Assembly: GCF_900111405.1 (NCBI RefSeq)
Contig: NZ_FOHJ01000002.1
Location: 186,001 to 250,000, forward strand
Origin: Salinibacillus kushneri
Lineage (GTDB): Bacteria > Bacillota > Bacilli > Bacillales > Alkalibacillaceae
DNA length: 64,000 nucleotides
Direction: 5' to 3'
A model generated the notes under the pieces. The model saw nothing but the letters and a program-made list of their open reading frames with translations. It was not told the DNA's origin and made no database searches. Position numbers and translations under genes: made by a program. How positions within the stretch are numbered: position 1 is the stretch's first letter; each line of letters opens with the position of its first letter. Shown here piece by piece: positions 26,907-35,391 of this stretch.

Positions 26907-26969
26907 ATGTTTGTCTTGCGCATACGTCACGGGCGTATGCGCATTTTTTCATTTAAAGAAGAAATATGA
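26907..26969 (+). CDS. Second leader ORF, 20 residues
   Basis: ATG 26907 to TGA 26969, encoding MFVLRIRHGRMRIFSFKEEI. AGAGGA lies about 5 bases upstream. The whole of the second terminator hairpin (26917-26949) lies inside it. Its stop overlaps the start of the third leader ORF (ATGA). Translation is not proven; the overlap chain supports it. Confidence 0.4.
   Translation: MFVLRIRHGRMRIFSFKEEI
26917..26949 (+). terminator. Second leader terminator
   Basis: TGCGCATACG (26917-26926) pairs perfectly with CGTATGCGCA (26934-26943), followed by T6. The loop TCACGGG resembles the arm of the first terminator. Confidence 0.85.
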
Positions 26970-27040
26970 AAATAAATCGCTTTCTTATTCAGGCGATTGG
27001 TGTTTTTTTAATCCAGGAAGGAAGTGGAGAAATTGTTTAA
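26966..27040 (+). CDS. Third leader ORF, 24 residues
   Basis: ATG 26966 to TAA 27040, starting MKINRFLIQAIGVFLIQEGS. It begins inside the stop of the second leader ORF (ATGA overlap), so it could be translated by re-initiation. It spans a third hairpin, AATCGC (26975-26980) with GCGATT (26993-26998), and a T7 run (27003-27009). Confidence 0.35.
   Translation: MKINRFLIQAIGVFLIQEGSGEIV
26975..27009 (+). terminator. Third leader hairpin with T run
   Basis: AATCGC pairs with GCGATT around a 12-base loop; T7 follows after a 4-base gap. It is weaker than the first two terminators. Confidence 0.45.
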
Positions 27041-27143
27041 GTTTCGTTTGCAGCTATTTATGAAACGTGATAAGGGAAGACTGCTGTTCCAATTGTCCTT
27101 TCAATTATTAGGGAAGGAAAAAAAGAGGATAGAAAGCGGGTAG
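27033..27143 (+). CDS. Fourth leader ORF, 36 residues, basic
   Basis: TTG 27033 to TAG 27143, overlapping the end of the third leader ORF by 8 bases. The peptide starts (M)FKFRLQLFMKRDKGRLLFQ and is rich in Lys and Arg. AAGGAAGTGGAG lies just upstream, but the spacing is short. An internal ATG exists at residue 10. It ends 46 bases before the exporter gene. I do not recognise it, and it may be chance. Confidence 0.3.
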   Translation: MFKFRLQLFMKRDKGRLLFQLSFQLLGKEKKRIESG

Positions 27144-27189
27144 CTGGCCCAAATAAATCTGGATAAGAATAGAGAAGGGATGGAGAAAT

Positions 27190-28926
27190 ATGTTTAGTGT
27201 TTTTAAGAAATTATCCTGGTATTTTAAAGAGCAATGGTTAAGATATACAATCGCTATTATTGCGTTACTATTTGTGAACCTGCTTGAGCTTTTACCGCCC
27301 AAAATCATCGGTATAGCCATTGATGAAATACAGTATCAGACTTTGACAAATGAGCGTTTAGTTGAGTTATTGGTCTGGTTAATAGGGGTTATTTTATTAA
27401 GTTATCTCCTTTCATTCTTTTGGGATTATACTTTATTCGGGCGATCTATATTGCTGGAAAGAAGACTTCGTTCCAATTTAATGAATCATTTTCTGAGAAT
27501 GACACCAAGATTTTATGGCAGCTATCGTACCGGTGATTTAATGGCTCGATCAACTAATGATTTGAAGGCTATTATGATGACAGCAGGTTATGGAATTTTA
27601 ACCTTAGTGGATTCAACCGTTTTTATGAGTTTTATAATTGTGATGATGTTTTTTACGATAAGTGCCAAGCTTACTTTGGCGGCACTTATCCCACTGCCTA
27701 TTATGGCTTACATCATCAATAAATATGGAAAGAAAATTCATACCCGCTTTATGCAGGCACAGCGTTCCTTTAGTGATTTGAACAATTATACCTTAGAATC
27801 TGTGAAGGGCGTTCGTGTCACAAGGGCTTTTGTTCAGGAAAGGCAGGATGAAGCCCGGTTTGGTGAGATGACAGAGGATGTTTTTCAAAAAAATGCAGAG
27901 GTAGCTAAAGTGGATGCTTTTTTTGAACCAACCATAAATGTACTGGTGGGTCTGGCATACATTATCGGAATTGGTTATGGGGCAACTTTGGTTTTTAATC
28001 AGCAAATATCCTTTGGGGATTTAGTCAGTTTTAACGTCTACTTAGGGATGTTGATCTGGCCGATGATTGCCGTTGGTGATTTAATTAATGTAATGCAAAG
28101 AGGGAATGCATCGATTGATCGTGTGGAACATATTTTGGCGCAAGAACCTGATGTACATGATCCTCCTCATCCAAAAGTAATCAAAATTCCTGAGAAAATC
28201 GAATTTAAAAACGTTTCCTTTCAGTATCCGGAAACTGAAGGTTATCAAATAAAAGACATTGATTTGTCTGTTAAGAGAGGGCAAACCATTGGTATCGTAG
28301 GAAAAACAGGTTCAGGTAAGACAACATTAATGAAGCAGCTGTTGCGTCAATATGTACCACCAGAAGGCTGGGTGCTAATCAATCAAATTCCTATCCAGGA
28401 CTTTAAGCTGGATCAGACAAGAGAATGGATAGGCTATGTACCACAAGACCATGTTTTGTTCTCAAAAACGATTAGAGAGAATCTATTATTTGGGAGTGGA
28501 TGGAAAACTGATGAAGAAATCTATCAAATGCTGGAATCAGTAGACTTAAAAGAGGATATTGACCAGTTCCCTGAAGGATTGGATACACTCGTTGGGGAAA
28601 GTGGTGTCACCCTATCAGGCGGTCAAAAGCAGCGTGTGTCATTAGCAAGAGCATTACTTATGGATCCAGAAATATTAATTCTTGATGATACACTTTCAGC
28701 AGTAGATGGCAAAACGGAAGCGAACATCATTTCACATCTAAAAGAAGAACGTGAAGCCAAAACAACGATTATATCTGCCCACCGTTTATCAGCCGTACAA
28801 TATGCGGATGAAATTATCGTTCTTGATAATGGAAGGATTATAGAAAGAGGAACCCATAATGACCTTATCCGTCAAAATGGCTGGTATAAAAGACAATATA
28901 CGATTCAACAGATGGTGGAGGTGTAA
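27190..28926 (+). CDS. bmrC: Multidrug ABC exporter subunit, BmrC/YheI-like
   Basis: Half-transporter of 578 residues: six transmembrane helices (about 1-310) and one nucleotide-binding domain. Walker A is GKTGSGKTT, the signature is the canonical LSGGQ ([11 protein letters not shown]), and Walker B is ILILDDTLSAVD. The catalytic glutamate is replaced by Asp (LDD), the hallmark of the degenerate partner in heterodimeric exporters such as BmrCD. It pairs with the next gene 3 bases downstream. Expression is probably set by the leader at 26583-27189. Likely substrates are cationic and hydrophobic drugs, inferred from BmrCD. GGGATGGAG precedes ATG 27190. Confidence 0.88.
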   Translation: MFSVFKKLSWYFKEQWLRYTIAIIALLFVNLLELLPPKIIGIAIDEIQYQTLTNERLVELLVWLIGVILLSYLLSFFWDYTLFGRSILLERRLRSNLMNHFLRMTPRFYGSYRTGDLMARSTNDLKAIMMTAGYGILTLVDSTVFMSFIIVMMFFTISAKLTLAALIPLPIMAYIINKYGKKIHTRFMQAQRSFSDLNNYTLESVKGVRVTRAFVQERQDEARFGEMTEDVFQKNAEVAKVDAFFEPTINVLVGLAYIIGIGYGATLVFNQQISFGDLVSFNVYLGMLIWPMIAVGDLINVMQRGNASIDRVEHILAQEPDVHDPPHPKVIKIPEKIEFKNVSFQYPETEGYQIKDIDLSVKRGQTIGIVGKTGSGKTTLMKQLLRQYVPPEGWVLINQIPIQDFKLDQTREWIGYVPQDHVLFSKTIRENLLFGSGWKTDEEIYQMLESVDLKEDIDQFPEGLDTLVGESGVTLSGGQKQRVSLARALLMDPEILILDDTLSAVDGKTEANIISHLKEEREAKTTIISAHRLSAVQYADEIIVLDNGRIIERGTHNDLIRQNGWYKRQYTIQQMVEV

Positions 28927-28929
28927 TAT

Positions 28930-30687
28930 ATGAAAGGTTCTACGGAAAAGCGATTATATCAATATGCGATGACGAGTAGGAAAACCATTATGATTGGGAT
29001 TGTTTGTTTAATCATCTCAGTTGGGCTGGAGTTGTCAGGTCCATTTATTGCGAAAATCGTCATTGATGAACATATTGTCGGTATTACAAATCCTAATATG
29101 GAGCCTGTTATAAAATGGCTTAGCTTATATATGGGATTGCTAATTTTTGCAGCCTTTTTCCAATACTTTAAAACGTATTTATTACAAATCTCAGCGAATA
29201 AGATTATTCAGCGGATGCGTAATGATGTTTTTGGTCACATACAAGAACTGCAAATGGATTATTATGTGAATAGACCGGCGGGAAAAACCGTAGCAAGAGT
29301 AACCAATGATACAGAAGCTATTAAAGAGCTTTATATGAAAGTTCTGGAGACGTTTGTTGATGGTTTTGTTTACATGGCCGGGATTTATGTAGCATTATTC
29401 CTTCTTGATGTAAGACTGGCGCTGATTTGTTTAATTCTTATTCCATTGATTTATATCTGGATGCGTCTATTTAAGATTTATGCTAGTAAATATAATCGAA
29501 TCATACGATCAACTGTAAGTGAAATCAATGCAAATATTAATGAATTAATTCAAGGAATGCCTGTGATTCAGGCCTTCCGTCGTACGAAGACGGCTAAGGA
29601 CGAATTTGAAACGTTAAATGAACGAAATTATCGTTACCAGATTAAAATGAATACTTTAACGGCGCTTACTTCTTTTAACTTAGTGAAAATTTTACGAGGC
29701 ATCGCCTTTATGAGTATTATATGGTATTTTGGAGGGCATACCATTTCAGGTACGTCAATGATCTCAGCTGGTGTGTTATATGCATTTGTCGATTACATTA
29801 CCCGCTTGTTTGAGCCGGTAAATCAAATTGTAAGTCAACTGCCGCAATTAGAGCATTCACGTGTGGCTGGTGCAAGAGTGTTCGAATTGATGGATATGCC
29901 AGGCGAAAAGGTAGGAGATGAAAAAATGCCCGCCTATGATGGTGATGTTAGATTTCGAAATGTTACCTTTGCATATAAAAAGGATGAATATGTTCTAAAA
30001 AATATCGATTTCCATATAAATCCTGGAGAAACAGCTGCTTTTGTTGGTCATACAGGATCAGGAAAGAGTTCAATCATGAATTTATTATTTCGGTTTTATG
30101 ACCCGCAGCATGGTAGAATTGAAATTGATGGGATGGATACGAAGAAGTATTCTCGTCAACAGGTGCGTCGTTCAATAGGTATTGTCCTTCAGGATCCATT
30201 TATTTTTACGGGAACCATCCTTTCCAACGTAACATTGAATGATCCGTCTATTAGCAGGCATAGAGCTATTGAAGCATTAAAAGCCGTTGGTGCTGATACA
30301 TTTATTGAAAAGCTTCCAAAAAAATACGATGAACCTGTTCGTGAAAGTGGCAGTGAATTTTCTACAGGACAAAGACAGCTTTTATCATTTGCACGTGCAT
30401 TAGCCTTTGATCCAGCTATTTTAATTCTGGATGAAGCAACAGCCAATATTGATACAGAAACAGAAAAATTAATTCAGGAAGCGATGAAAGTTGTTCAAAA
30501 AGGGCGTACAACGTTAATTATTGCCCACCGTTTATCAACCATTCAGCATGCTGATCAAATTTTTGCTTTGGAACGTGGTAAAATAATAGAAACAGGTAAA
30601 CACGAAGAATTGATTCAAGCACGAGGAAAATATTATGAAATGTATCAAAAACAACATGGAAATCAAACCGTACCATCCATATTTTAA
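28930..30687 (+). CDS. bmrD: Multidrug ABC exporter subunit, BmrD/YheH-like
   Basis: Half-transporter of 585 residues with six membrane spans and one nucleotide-binding domain. Walker A is GHTGSGKSS and Walker B is canonical (ILILDEATANID). Its signature is degenerate, FSTGQ instead of LSGGQ. Together with BmrC (LDD Walker B) this makes one working and one non-canonical ATP site, as in known heterodimeric exporters. TGGAGG lies before the ATG, 3 bases after bmrC. The N-terminal cytosolic tail is short. Confidence 0.9.
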   Translation: MKGSTEKRLYQYAMTSRKTIMIGIVCLIISVGLELSGPFIAKIVIDEHIVGITNPNMEPVIKWLSLYMGLLIFAAFFQYFKTYLLQISANKIIQRMRNDVFGHIQELQMDYYVNRPAGKTVARVTNDTEAIKELYMKVLETFVDGFVYMAGIYVALFLLDVRLALICLILIPLIYIWMRLFKIYASKYNRIIRSTVSEINANINELIQGMPVIQAFRRTKTAKDEFETLNERNYRYQIKMNTLTALTSFNLVKILRGIAFMSIIWYFGGHTISGTSMISAGVLYAFVDYITRLFEPVNQIVSQLPQLEHSRVAGARVFELMDMPGEKVGDEKMPAYDGDVRFRNVTFAYKKDEYVLKNIDFHINPGETAAFVGHTGSGKSSIMNLLFRFYDPQHGRIEIDGMDTKKYSRQQVRRSIGIVLQDPFIFTGTILSNVTLNDPSISRHRAIEALKAVGADTFIEKLPKKYDEPVRESGSEFSTGQRQLLSFARALAFDPAILILDEATANIDTETEKLIQEAMKVVQKGRTTLIIAHRLSTIQHADQIFALERGKIIETGKHEELIQARGKYYEMYQKQHGNQTVPSIF

Positions 30688-30716
30688 GCCAAAGCGTTGT
30701 GCAAAGGGGCATTTAC

Positions 30717-31541
30717 ATGGATGATGAGAAAAAAAAGCCAGAAACTATAGATGAAACAGATTTATACGAAGACCTGGACCCAGAGGAAGTTTACGAAATT
30801 TTACAGGAAGAGCGCATAAATAGAAAGCGAAATGAAGAACAGGAAAAAAAGCCAAAACGTTCGTTTCCAAAATGGGCGTTTTGGATGATTTCTGTCTTTA
30901 TGCTCGTAAGCGCATTGCAGTTTTTGCCAAGAACTTTTTCTTTCTCAATTGTTGACTTTCTTCAAACATCTGCTAAATTATCAACAATGGATGAAATAGA
31001 TACGTACCAGGAATCTGTAGTTGTTGTGGAAACAGGTGAAGGGAAAGGTACTGGTTTTTCAATTTCATCAAATGGTTATATTTTAACGAACTATCATGTT
31101 ATTGATGAAGGACCTCACTTAAATGTTGGATTTCCAGAAGCAGGCTTATATGAAGCAGACATAGTGGCATCCTATCCAGAAATAGACCTTGCCCTATTAA
31201 AAGTGGAAGGTGAGAATCTCCCATTTTTAGACTTAGCACCTTCTGCTTCATGGGCACCACAAGATCATATTTATTTTATTGGAAACCCCCTTAACTTTAA
31301 TGGGATTGCGAATGAAGGGAAGATACTCGGATTGACAGAATCATCAAGCATCGAGGGTGATGCGCTGATGCTACAAGCTCCAATTTATAATGGCAATAGT
31401 GGAAGTCCTGTTATCAATAGAGACGGGCAAGTCATCGGTGTGATATATGCTACGACAAACAAAGCAAATGATGGCAAAGTAGGACTGGCTATTCCCATCG
31501 AGGATTTCTATCAGAAAGATGAAGCCAATTTCATTCGATAA
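30717..31541 (+). CDS. Membrane-anchored trypsin-like serine protease (HtrA-like, no PDZ)
   Basis: 274 residues: a very acidic and basic cytosolic N-terminus (1-50), one transmembrane helix (about 52-72) and an extracellular S1C protease domain. The catalytic triad is His127 (TNYHVID), Asp157 (PEIDLALL) and Ser228 (NGNSGSP). Unlike HtrA/DegP there is no PDZ domain. The start is ATG 30717, after AAAGGGG; the frame runs back to 30699. It lies 29 bases after bmrD and 68 before sigI, so it may be co-transcribed with either. A role in envelope quality control is likely but not shown. Confidence 0.85.
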   Translation: MDDEKKKPETIDETDLYEDLDPEEVYEILQEERINRKRNEEQEKKPKRSFPKWAFWMISVFMLVSALQFLPRTFSFSIVDFLQTSAKLSTMDEIDTYQESVVVVETGEGKGTGFSISSNGYILTNYHVIDEGPHLNVGFPEAGLYEADIVASYPEIDLALLKVEGENLPFLDLAPSASWAPQDHIYFIGNPLNFNGIANEGKILGLTESSSIEGDALMLQAPIYNGNSGSPVINRDGQVIGVIYATTNKANDGKVGLAIPIEDFYQKDEANFIR

Positions 31542-31609
31542 ACGAAAAAGAACGGTCATTTAAGATGTATTCTGAACGAATAATATATTATGTGTGGAGG
31601 TGGTAAGGG

Positions 31610-32347
31610 TTGATAGAACGTATATTCAGCAAGAAAAATATCTCCTTAGAAGACCAAGTACTATCAGCTCAGCAAGGAAACGAACAAACACGAAATGAAC
31701 TGCTAAAAAAGTATCAACCTTTTATCGCCAAAACGGTTTCCCAAGTTTGTAAAAAGTATATAGATCCAAAGTCAGACGATGAGTTTAGTATAGGTTTGAT
31801 TGCTTTTGATCAGGCGATACAAACCTATTCTACGGATAAAGGAAGCTCATTTCTTTCGTTTGCTAAGATTGTTGTAAAACGAAAAGTGATAGATTATTTA
31901 CGCAGTGAAGGGCGGCAGCAGACAGATCTATCTATTGATCAGGATAATGATGATGAAGAGAAAATGGAAAATCAGTTAGAAGTTCAGGTTGCCAGGAATG
32001 AATATCAGCAACAATCAGAAACATGGCAAAGACGTGAAGAAATTCTTGATTTCCAAAAAGAACTGCAGGAGTATAAGATTTCTTTTAAAGAATTAACTAA
32101 GCAATCACCTAAACATGCAGATGCAAGACAGTCAGCGATTCAAATAGCTAAAATTATATTTTATGAAGAACCTTTACGCAGTTATGTTATCGAAAAAAAA
32201 AGATTACCAATGAAGGACCTTATTAATTATGTTGAGGTGAGTCGGAAAACGCTTGAAAGAAATCGTAAATATATTCTTGCTATGTTTATTATTCTGTCTG
32301 GCGACTACATCTATCTAAAGGATTATTTAAAGGGGGTGGATCTGTGA
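31610..32347 (+). CDS. sigI: RNA polymerase sigma factor SigI
   Basis: Sigma-I, 245 residues, a sigma-70-type factor of Bacillaceae and Clostridia tied to heat and cell-envelope stress. Region 2 is visible as DDEFSIGLIAFDQAIQTYSTDKGSSFLSFAKIVVKRKVIDYLRSE; the C-terminal region MKDLINYVEVSRKTLERNRKYILA is the SigI-specific DNA-binding end. The start is TTG 31610, 9 bases after GGAGG in GGAGGTGGTAAGGG. The anti-sigma gene overlaps its stop by four bases. I looked for the autoregulatory SigI promoter (ACCCCC ... CGAA); a CGAA is present near 31577 but no ACCCCC. Confidence 0.9.
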   Translation: MIERIFSKKNISLEDQVLSAQQGNEQTRNELLKKYQPFIAKTVSQVCKKYIDPKSDDEFSIGLIAFDQAIQTYSTDKGSSFLSFAKIVVKRKVIDYLRSEGRQQTDLSIDQDNDDEEKMENQLEVQVARNEYQQQSETWQRREEILDFQKELQEYKISFKELTKQSPKHADARQSAIQIAKIIFYEEPLRSYVIEKKRLPMKDLINYVEVSRKTLERNRKYILAMFIILSGDYIYLKDYLKGVDL

Positions 32348-33558
32348 AGAAGGGTCTAGTTGTTCAAAGGAATCGGCGAAATGTGATTATTATGGCGGCC
32401 GATGGTTCCTTTCATAAAATGCGTATGAAGGGTAGTTACGAGGTAGGAGAGGAAGTTGAGATTAAAGATAAACCTCTATCCTTTTTGGAGTCGATTCACT
32501 CACTTATAAATTTCCGCCGGGTTTCGGCGGTTGCTATTATATTTTTCCTTATCTTTGTACCCGCTATGATGATGAATCAGCCCCAGGAAGCCTATGCATA
32601 CGTGAATTTGGATATTAATCCAAGCATTGAGTTAGCTGTAAATGAAAATTTAAAGGTAACCGATTTGACTCCTATCAATCAAGAGGCCCAACAGGTTAAA
32701 AAACAATTAGAAGACTGGAAGGGTCAATCTGTAGAGATGGTCACCTTAATGATTATTAACCAGACGCAGACACTGGGATATTTGAGTCCAACACAAGACA
32801 TTTTTATTGGTGTGAGCTATTTAGAAGACATAAAGCATAAAAATCAGGACATCTCAAATATGATTCAGTCATATATAAATGACCAAAACGATGATGAGAT
32901 TACAGTGAATACGTTTGAAGTTCCAGAAGAAATCCACCAAAGAGCACAAGAAGAGCAGGTTTCCATGAACTACTTATATGCTCAGGAAGTCGCTAAGGAA
33001 GAGCAAAAGGAAAAACCTAATACAGTGGAAAGCGAAAATCAGCAGGCTGAATCAAGTGAATCCTCCGATTCTAATGAGCCTACTCAGAAAGAACAGGCAA
33101 ATCAATCTGAAAATGATGATAATAATGAAAATGATGATCATGATGGTCGTGATAACGGTAAGTCACAAAAAGAAAAAATTCATCAAAAATTAATAGAAAA
33201 ATTTATTGATGATAAAGATTTTCTTCCTCCTGGTTTAAAAAAGAAAATGGAGGATAAATCCTTTGATAAAGCCAAAGAAGAAATAGATAAGAAATCCTCC
33301 AGCAATGCTAAAGAAGAAATAAATAAAAAATCCTCCAATAAAGCTAAAGAAGAAAGGAATGATTCAAAGGACCGTAAGAACAAATGGTCAAAGAATCGTT
33401 CTAAAGAAGAGAAGAAGTCAAAAGAAGCTGATCAAAATGATCAAGAGCAAAAAAAGAAATTCTTACCACCTGGTCTGAAAAAAAATGATAAAAAAGTCCC
33501 GACTCGTCATAAAGAGAAACATCCTGAATTCGATAAAAAAGATAAGATAAAAGATTGA
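32344..33558 (+). CDS. rsgI: Anti-sigma-I factor RsgI, C-terminus cut by in-frame TGA
   Basis: Membrane anti-sigma factor of 404 residues: cytosolic RsgI N-terminal domain (1-45) that holds SigI, one transmembrane helix (about 60-78) and an extracellular part. The self-cleavage motif DINPSIEL is present (Asn92-Pro93). The outside region becomes highly charged (Glu/Lys/Asn) with repeated FLPPGLKK motifs. TGA 33556 ends the frame, but the same frame continues 20 more codons to TAA 33621 and ends in WFPPGLR, a third copy of the motif. The gene may therefore be recently truncated or read through. The start is GTG 32344, overlapping sigI (GTGA). Confidence 0.9.
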   Translation: MKKGLVVQRNRRNVIIMAADGSFHKMRMKGSYEVGEEVEIKDKPLSFLESIHSLINFRRVSAVAIIFFLIFVPAMMMNQPQEAYAYVNLDINPSIELAVNENLKVTDLTPINQEAQQVKKQLEDWKGQSVEMVTLMIINQTQTLGYLSPTQDIFIGVSYLEDIKHKNQDISNMIQSYINDQNDDEITVNTFEVPEEIHQRAQEEQVSMNYLYAQEVAKEEQKEKPNTVESENQQAESSESSDSNEPTQKEQANQSENDDNNENDDHDGRDNGKSQKEKIHQKLIEKFIDDKDFLPPGLKKKMEDKSFDKAKEEIDKKSSSNAKEEINKKSSNKAKEERNDSKDRKNKWSKNRSKEEKKSKEADQNDQEQKKKFLPPGLKKNDKKVPTRHKEKHPEFDKKDKIKD

Positions 33559-33621
33559 GGGCAACCAAAAAATGATAATAAACACGATTATAAAGGATGG
33601 TTTCCTCCTGGCTTAAGATAA
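33559..33621 (+). other. In-frame extension of rsgI beyond TGA
   Basis: 20 sense codons in frame with rsgI after its TGA: GQPKNDNKHDYKGWFPPGLR, then TAA. The ending repeats the PPGL(K/R) motif of the rsgI tail, so this was very likely coding. Confidence 0.6.
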
Positions 33622-33655
33622 CGTTTTTAGGCAGAAAGTCCTTTTATGTTTGTTT

Positions 33656-33692
33656 AAACATCTCTACTATGATTTGTAGAGATGTTTTTTTA
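33656..33692 (+). terminator. Terminator of sigI-rsgI
   Basis: AAACATCTCTAC (33656-33667) pairs with GTAGAGATGTTT (33676-33687), followed by further T. Confidence 0.9.
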
Positions 33693-33776
33693 TTTAAATT
33701 TTTTCCAATTTTATCTTCCCCTTATATTATTTGCATTATATAATGATAAGGAATTCTTAAAAAAGGGGAGTGCGGG

Positions 33777-35342
33777 ATGGAACAACAACAAACAAGTAAA
33801 AAGAGGGTTATTCTAATTACCTCTATTATTCTCGTTGTTGCAATTGGTGCAATTGTGGCTTTTGCATTTAATAAAGTTTCACAAAATCCACTAGTACAGT
33901 ATGCAAATGCAGAGAATCAAACCTTTAATGAGGTTTGGGACTATTATGACGAGTATTATGGGGATTCACAGGAATTAAATGAAAGATTACTTAAGGAAGC
34001 TTATGAGTCTTCATCGGCATTTACAGCTAGTGTCGATTTACCTGCTCAATTAACAATGGCAAATCCATCATTTTCCATGATTCAAAGTATGGTAAGTTCT
34101 GCAGAGCTTTCAACGAATGTAAAAGTAAATCCAGATACGAAAGAAACCTATGCTGGTCTGGATCTATCCCTGCAAAATACAAGTTTGCTAAATGGAAATT
34201 TTTATCAAAATGAAGAACAGACGTCACTACAAGTTCCGGACTTATATGATCAGTATTTCACTGTTAATAATAAAACATTAGGAGATGAACTTGAAGCTAA
34301 AGGTGTAAAGGACATTCCTTATGATGAAATGCCTAATTTTGCTGAAATGGCCCAACATTCAATGACACCTGAAGAAATGAAGGAAATGGCAAAGGAATAT
34401 TTAGGGATTGTTACTGACCACATTTCCGAGGAACAGGTTAACGTGACTGAAAACGAAGAATACCAGGGGTCTTCTTATACAAAGTTAGCCGTCCATTTTA
34501 CTGAGGATGAAGTACGCCAAATCTTAAATGACGTGTTTACGAAAATGAAAGATGATGAACGTCTAAATTATCAATTTGGTACAACAGAACGACAGCAGGA
34601 AGAATTGGATACTTTGATTGAGAGCCTTGATGATTTAAACCTGCCTAATGGAATGGATTATGAAGCGTATATGTCAGGAGATACTGTTTCATACCGCATT
34701 CTTACTATTGAAACAGCTGAGGGAGATACATTTACTGTCAATATGGACACGATTGTAAAGGATAATAATCAATATGAATTTAAATTTGGTGTCGAAGGTG
34801 TGCCATCTACAGAAGACGGAGAGTTTGTTATTCAATATACAGAAGACGGAAAACCAGATGGGGATGCTTATGGTGTTCATCATGTATTAAATGTCATGAT
34901 TTCCGATTCTGTTCAAAATATTGATTTTTCTGTTGAAGCGGACTCTGTTATCGAAGAAAATACCTGGGATAATCAATTTAACTTAGTCATCAACGAACCA
35001 CAAACGCAGCAAATTCCAAAAATTAGTGGTCATGTGAATACAAGTCATACAAATGAAGAAGACGGTGGTCAAAGGGATTTTGAATTAGGAATCGATTTCT
35101 CTATGGATGATCCTGCTACCGGAAATTTAACAGGTGGATTAACCATCAATGGAGAAACCGAATATTCCTTTACCGATGATTTAGAATTCCCTACAGTTGA
35201 TGAAAATAACTCCGTTAATGCCCTTGAATTATCTGATGCTGAATGGCAGGAAATCGGTATGGAAATTCAAAAAAATGCAATGGAGTACTATCAGTCCACT
35301 ATGGGCGGTGGATTTGGTGGTATGATGCCTGGTAATTTTTAA
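33777..35342 (+). CDS. Exported membrane-anchored protein of unknown function (DUF6583-like)
   Basis: 521 residues. A short Lys-rich cytosolic start is followed by one transmembrane helix (about 12-33) and a large extracellular domain. The outer part is acidic and has repeated beta-strand-like stretches (GLDLSLQNTSLLNG, DFELGIDFSMDDPATGNLTGG), suggesting a lipid- or protein-binding fold. The Gly/Met-rich end is GGGFGGMMPGNF. I recall a similar family named DUF6583 found beside ABC-2 transporters, but am not certain. It is the first gene of a set with two ABC-2 permeases and an ATPase. AAAGGGGAG precedes the ATG. Confidence 0.7.
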   Translation: MEQQQTSKKRVILITSIILVVAIGAIVAFAFNKVSQNPLVQYANAENQTFNEVWDYYDEYYGDSQELNERLLKEAYESSSAFTASVDLPAQLTMANPSFSMIQSMVSSAELSTNVKVNPDTKETYAGLDLSLQNTSLLNGNFYQNEEQTSLQVPDLYDQYFTVNNKTLGDELEAKGVKDIPYDEMPNFAEMAQHSMTPEEMKEMAKEYLGIVTDHISEEQVNVTENEEYQGSSYTKLAVHFTEDEVRQILNDVFTKMKDDERLNYQFGTTERQQEELDTLIESLDDLNLPNGMDYEAYMSGDTVSYRILTIETAEGDTFTVNMDTIVKDNNQYEFKFGVEGVPSTEDGEFVIQYTEDGKPDGDAYGVHHVLNVMISDSVQNIDFSVEADSVIEENTWDNQFNLVINEPQTQQIPKISGHVNTSHTNEEDGGQRDFELGIDFSMDDPATGNLTGGLTINGETEYSFTDDLEFPTVDENNSVNALELSDAEWQEIGMEIQKNAMEYYQSTMGGGFGGMMPGNF

Positions 35343-35391
35343 GAAATGCTTTTAAAATACTAATAATGAATATGTAAAGGAGCGGGTTGTC

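Noticed and set aside
31542-31609. SigI autoregulatory promoter
   Set aside because: CGAA is present but no ACCCCC at the right distance.
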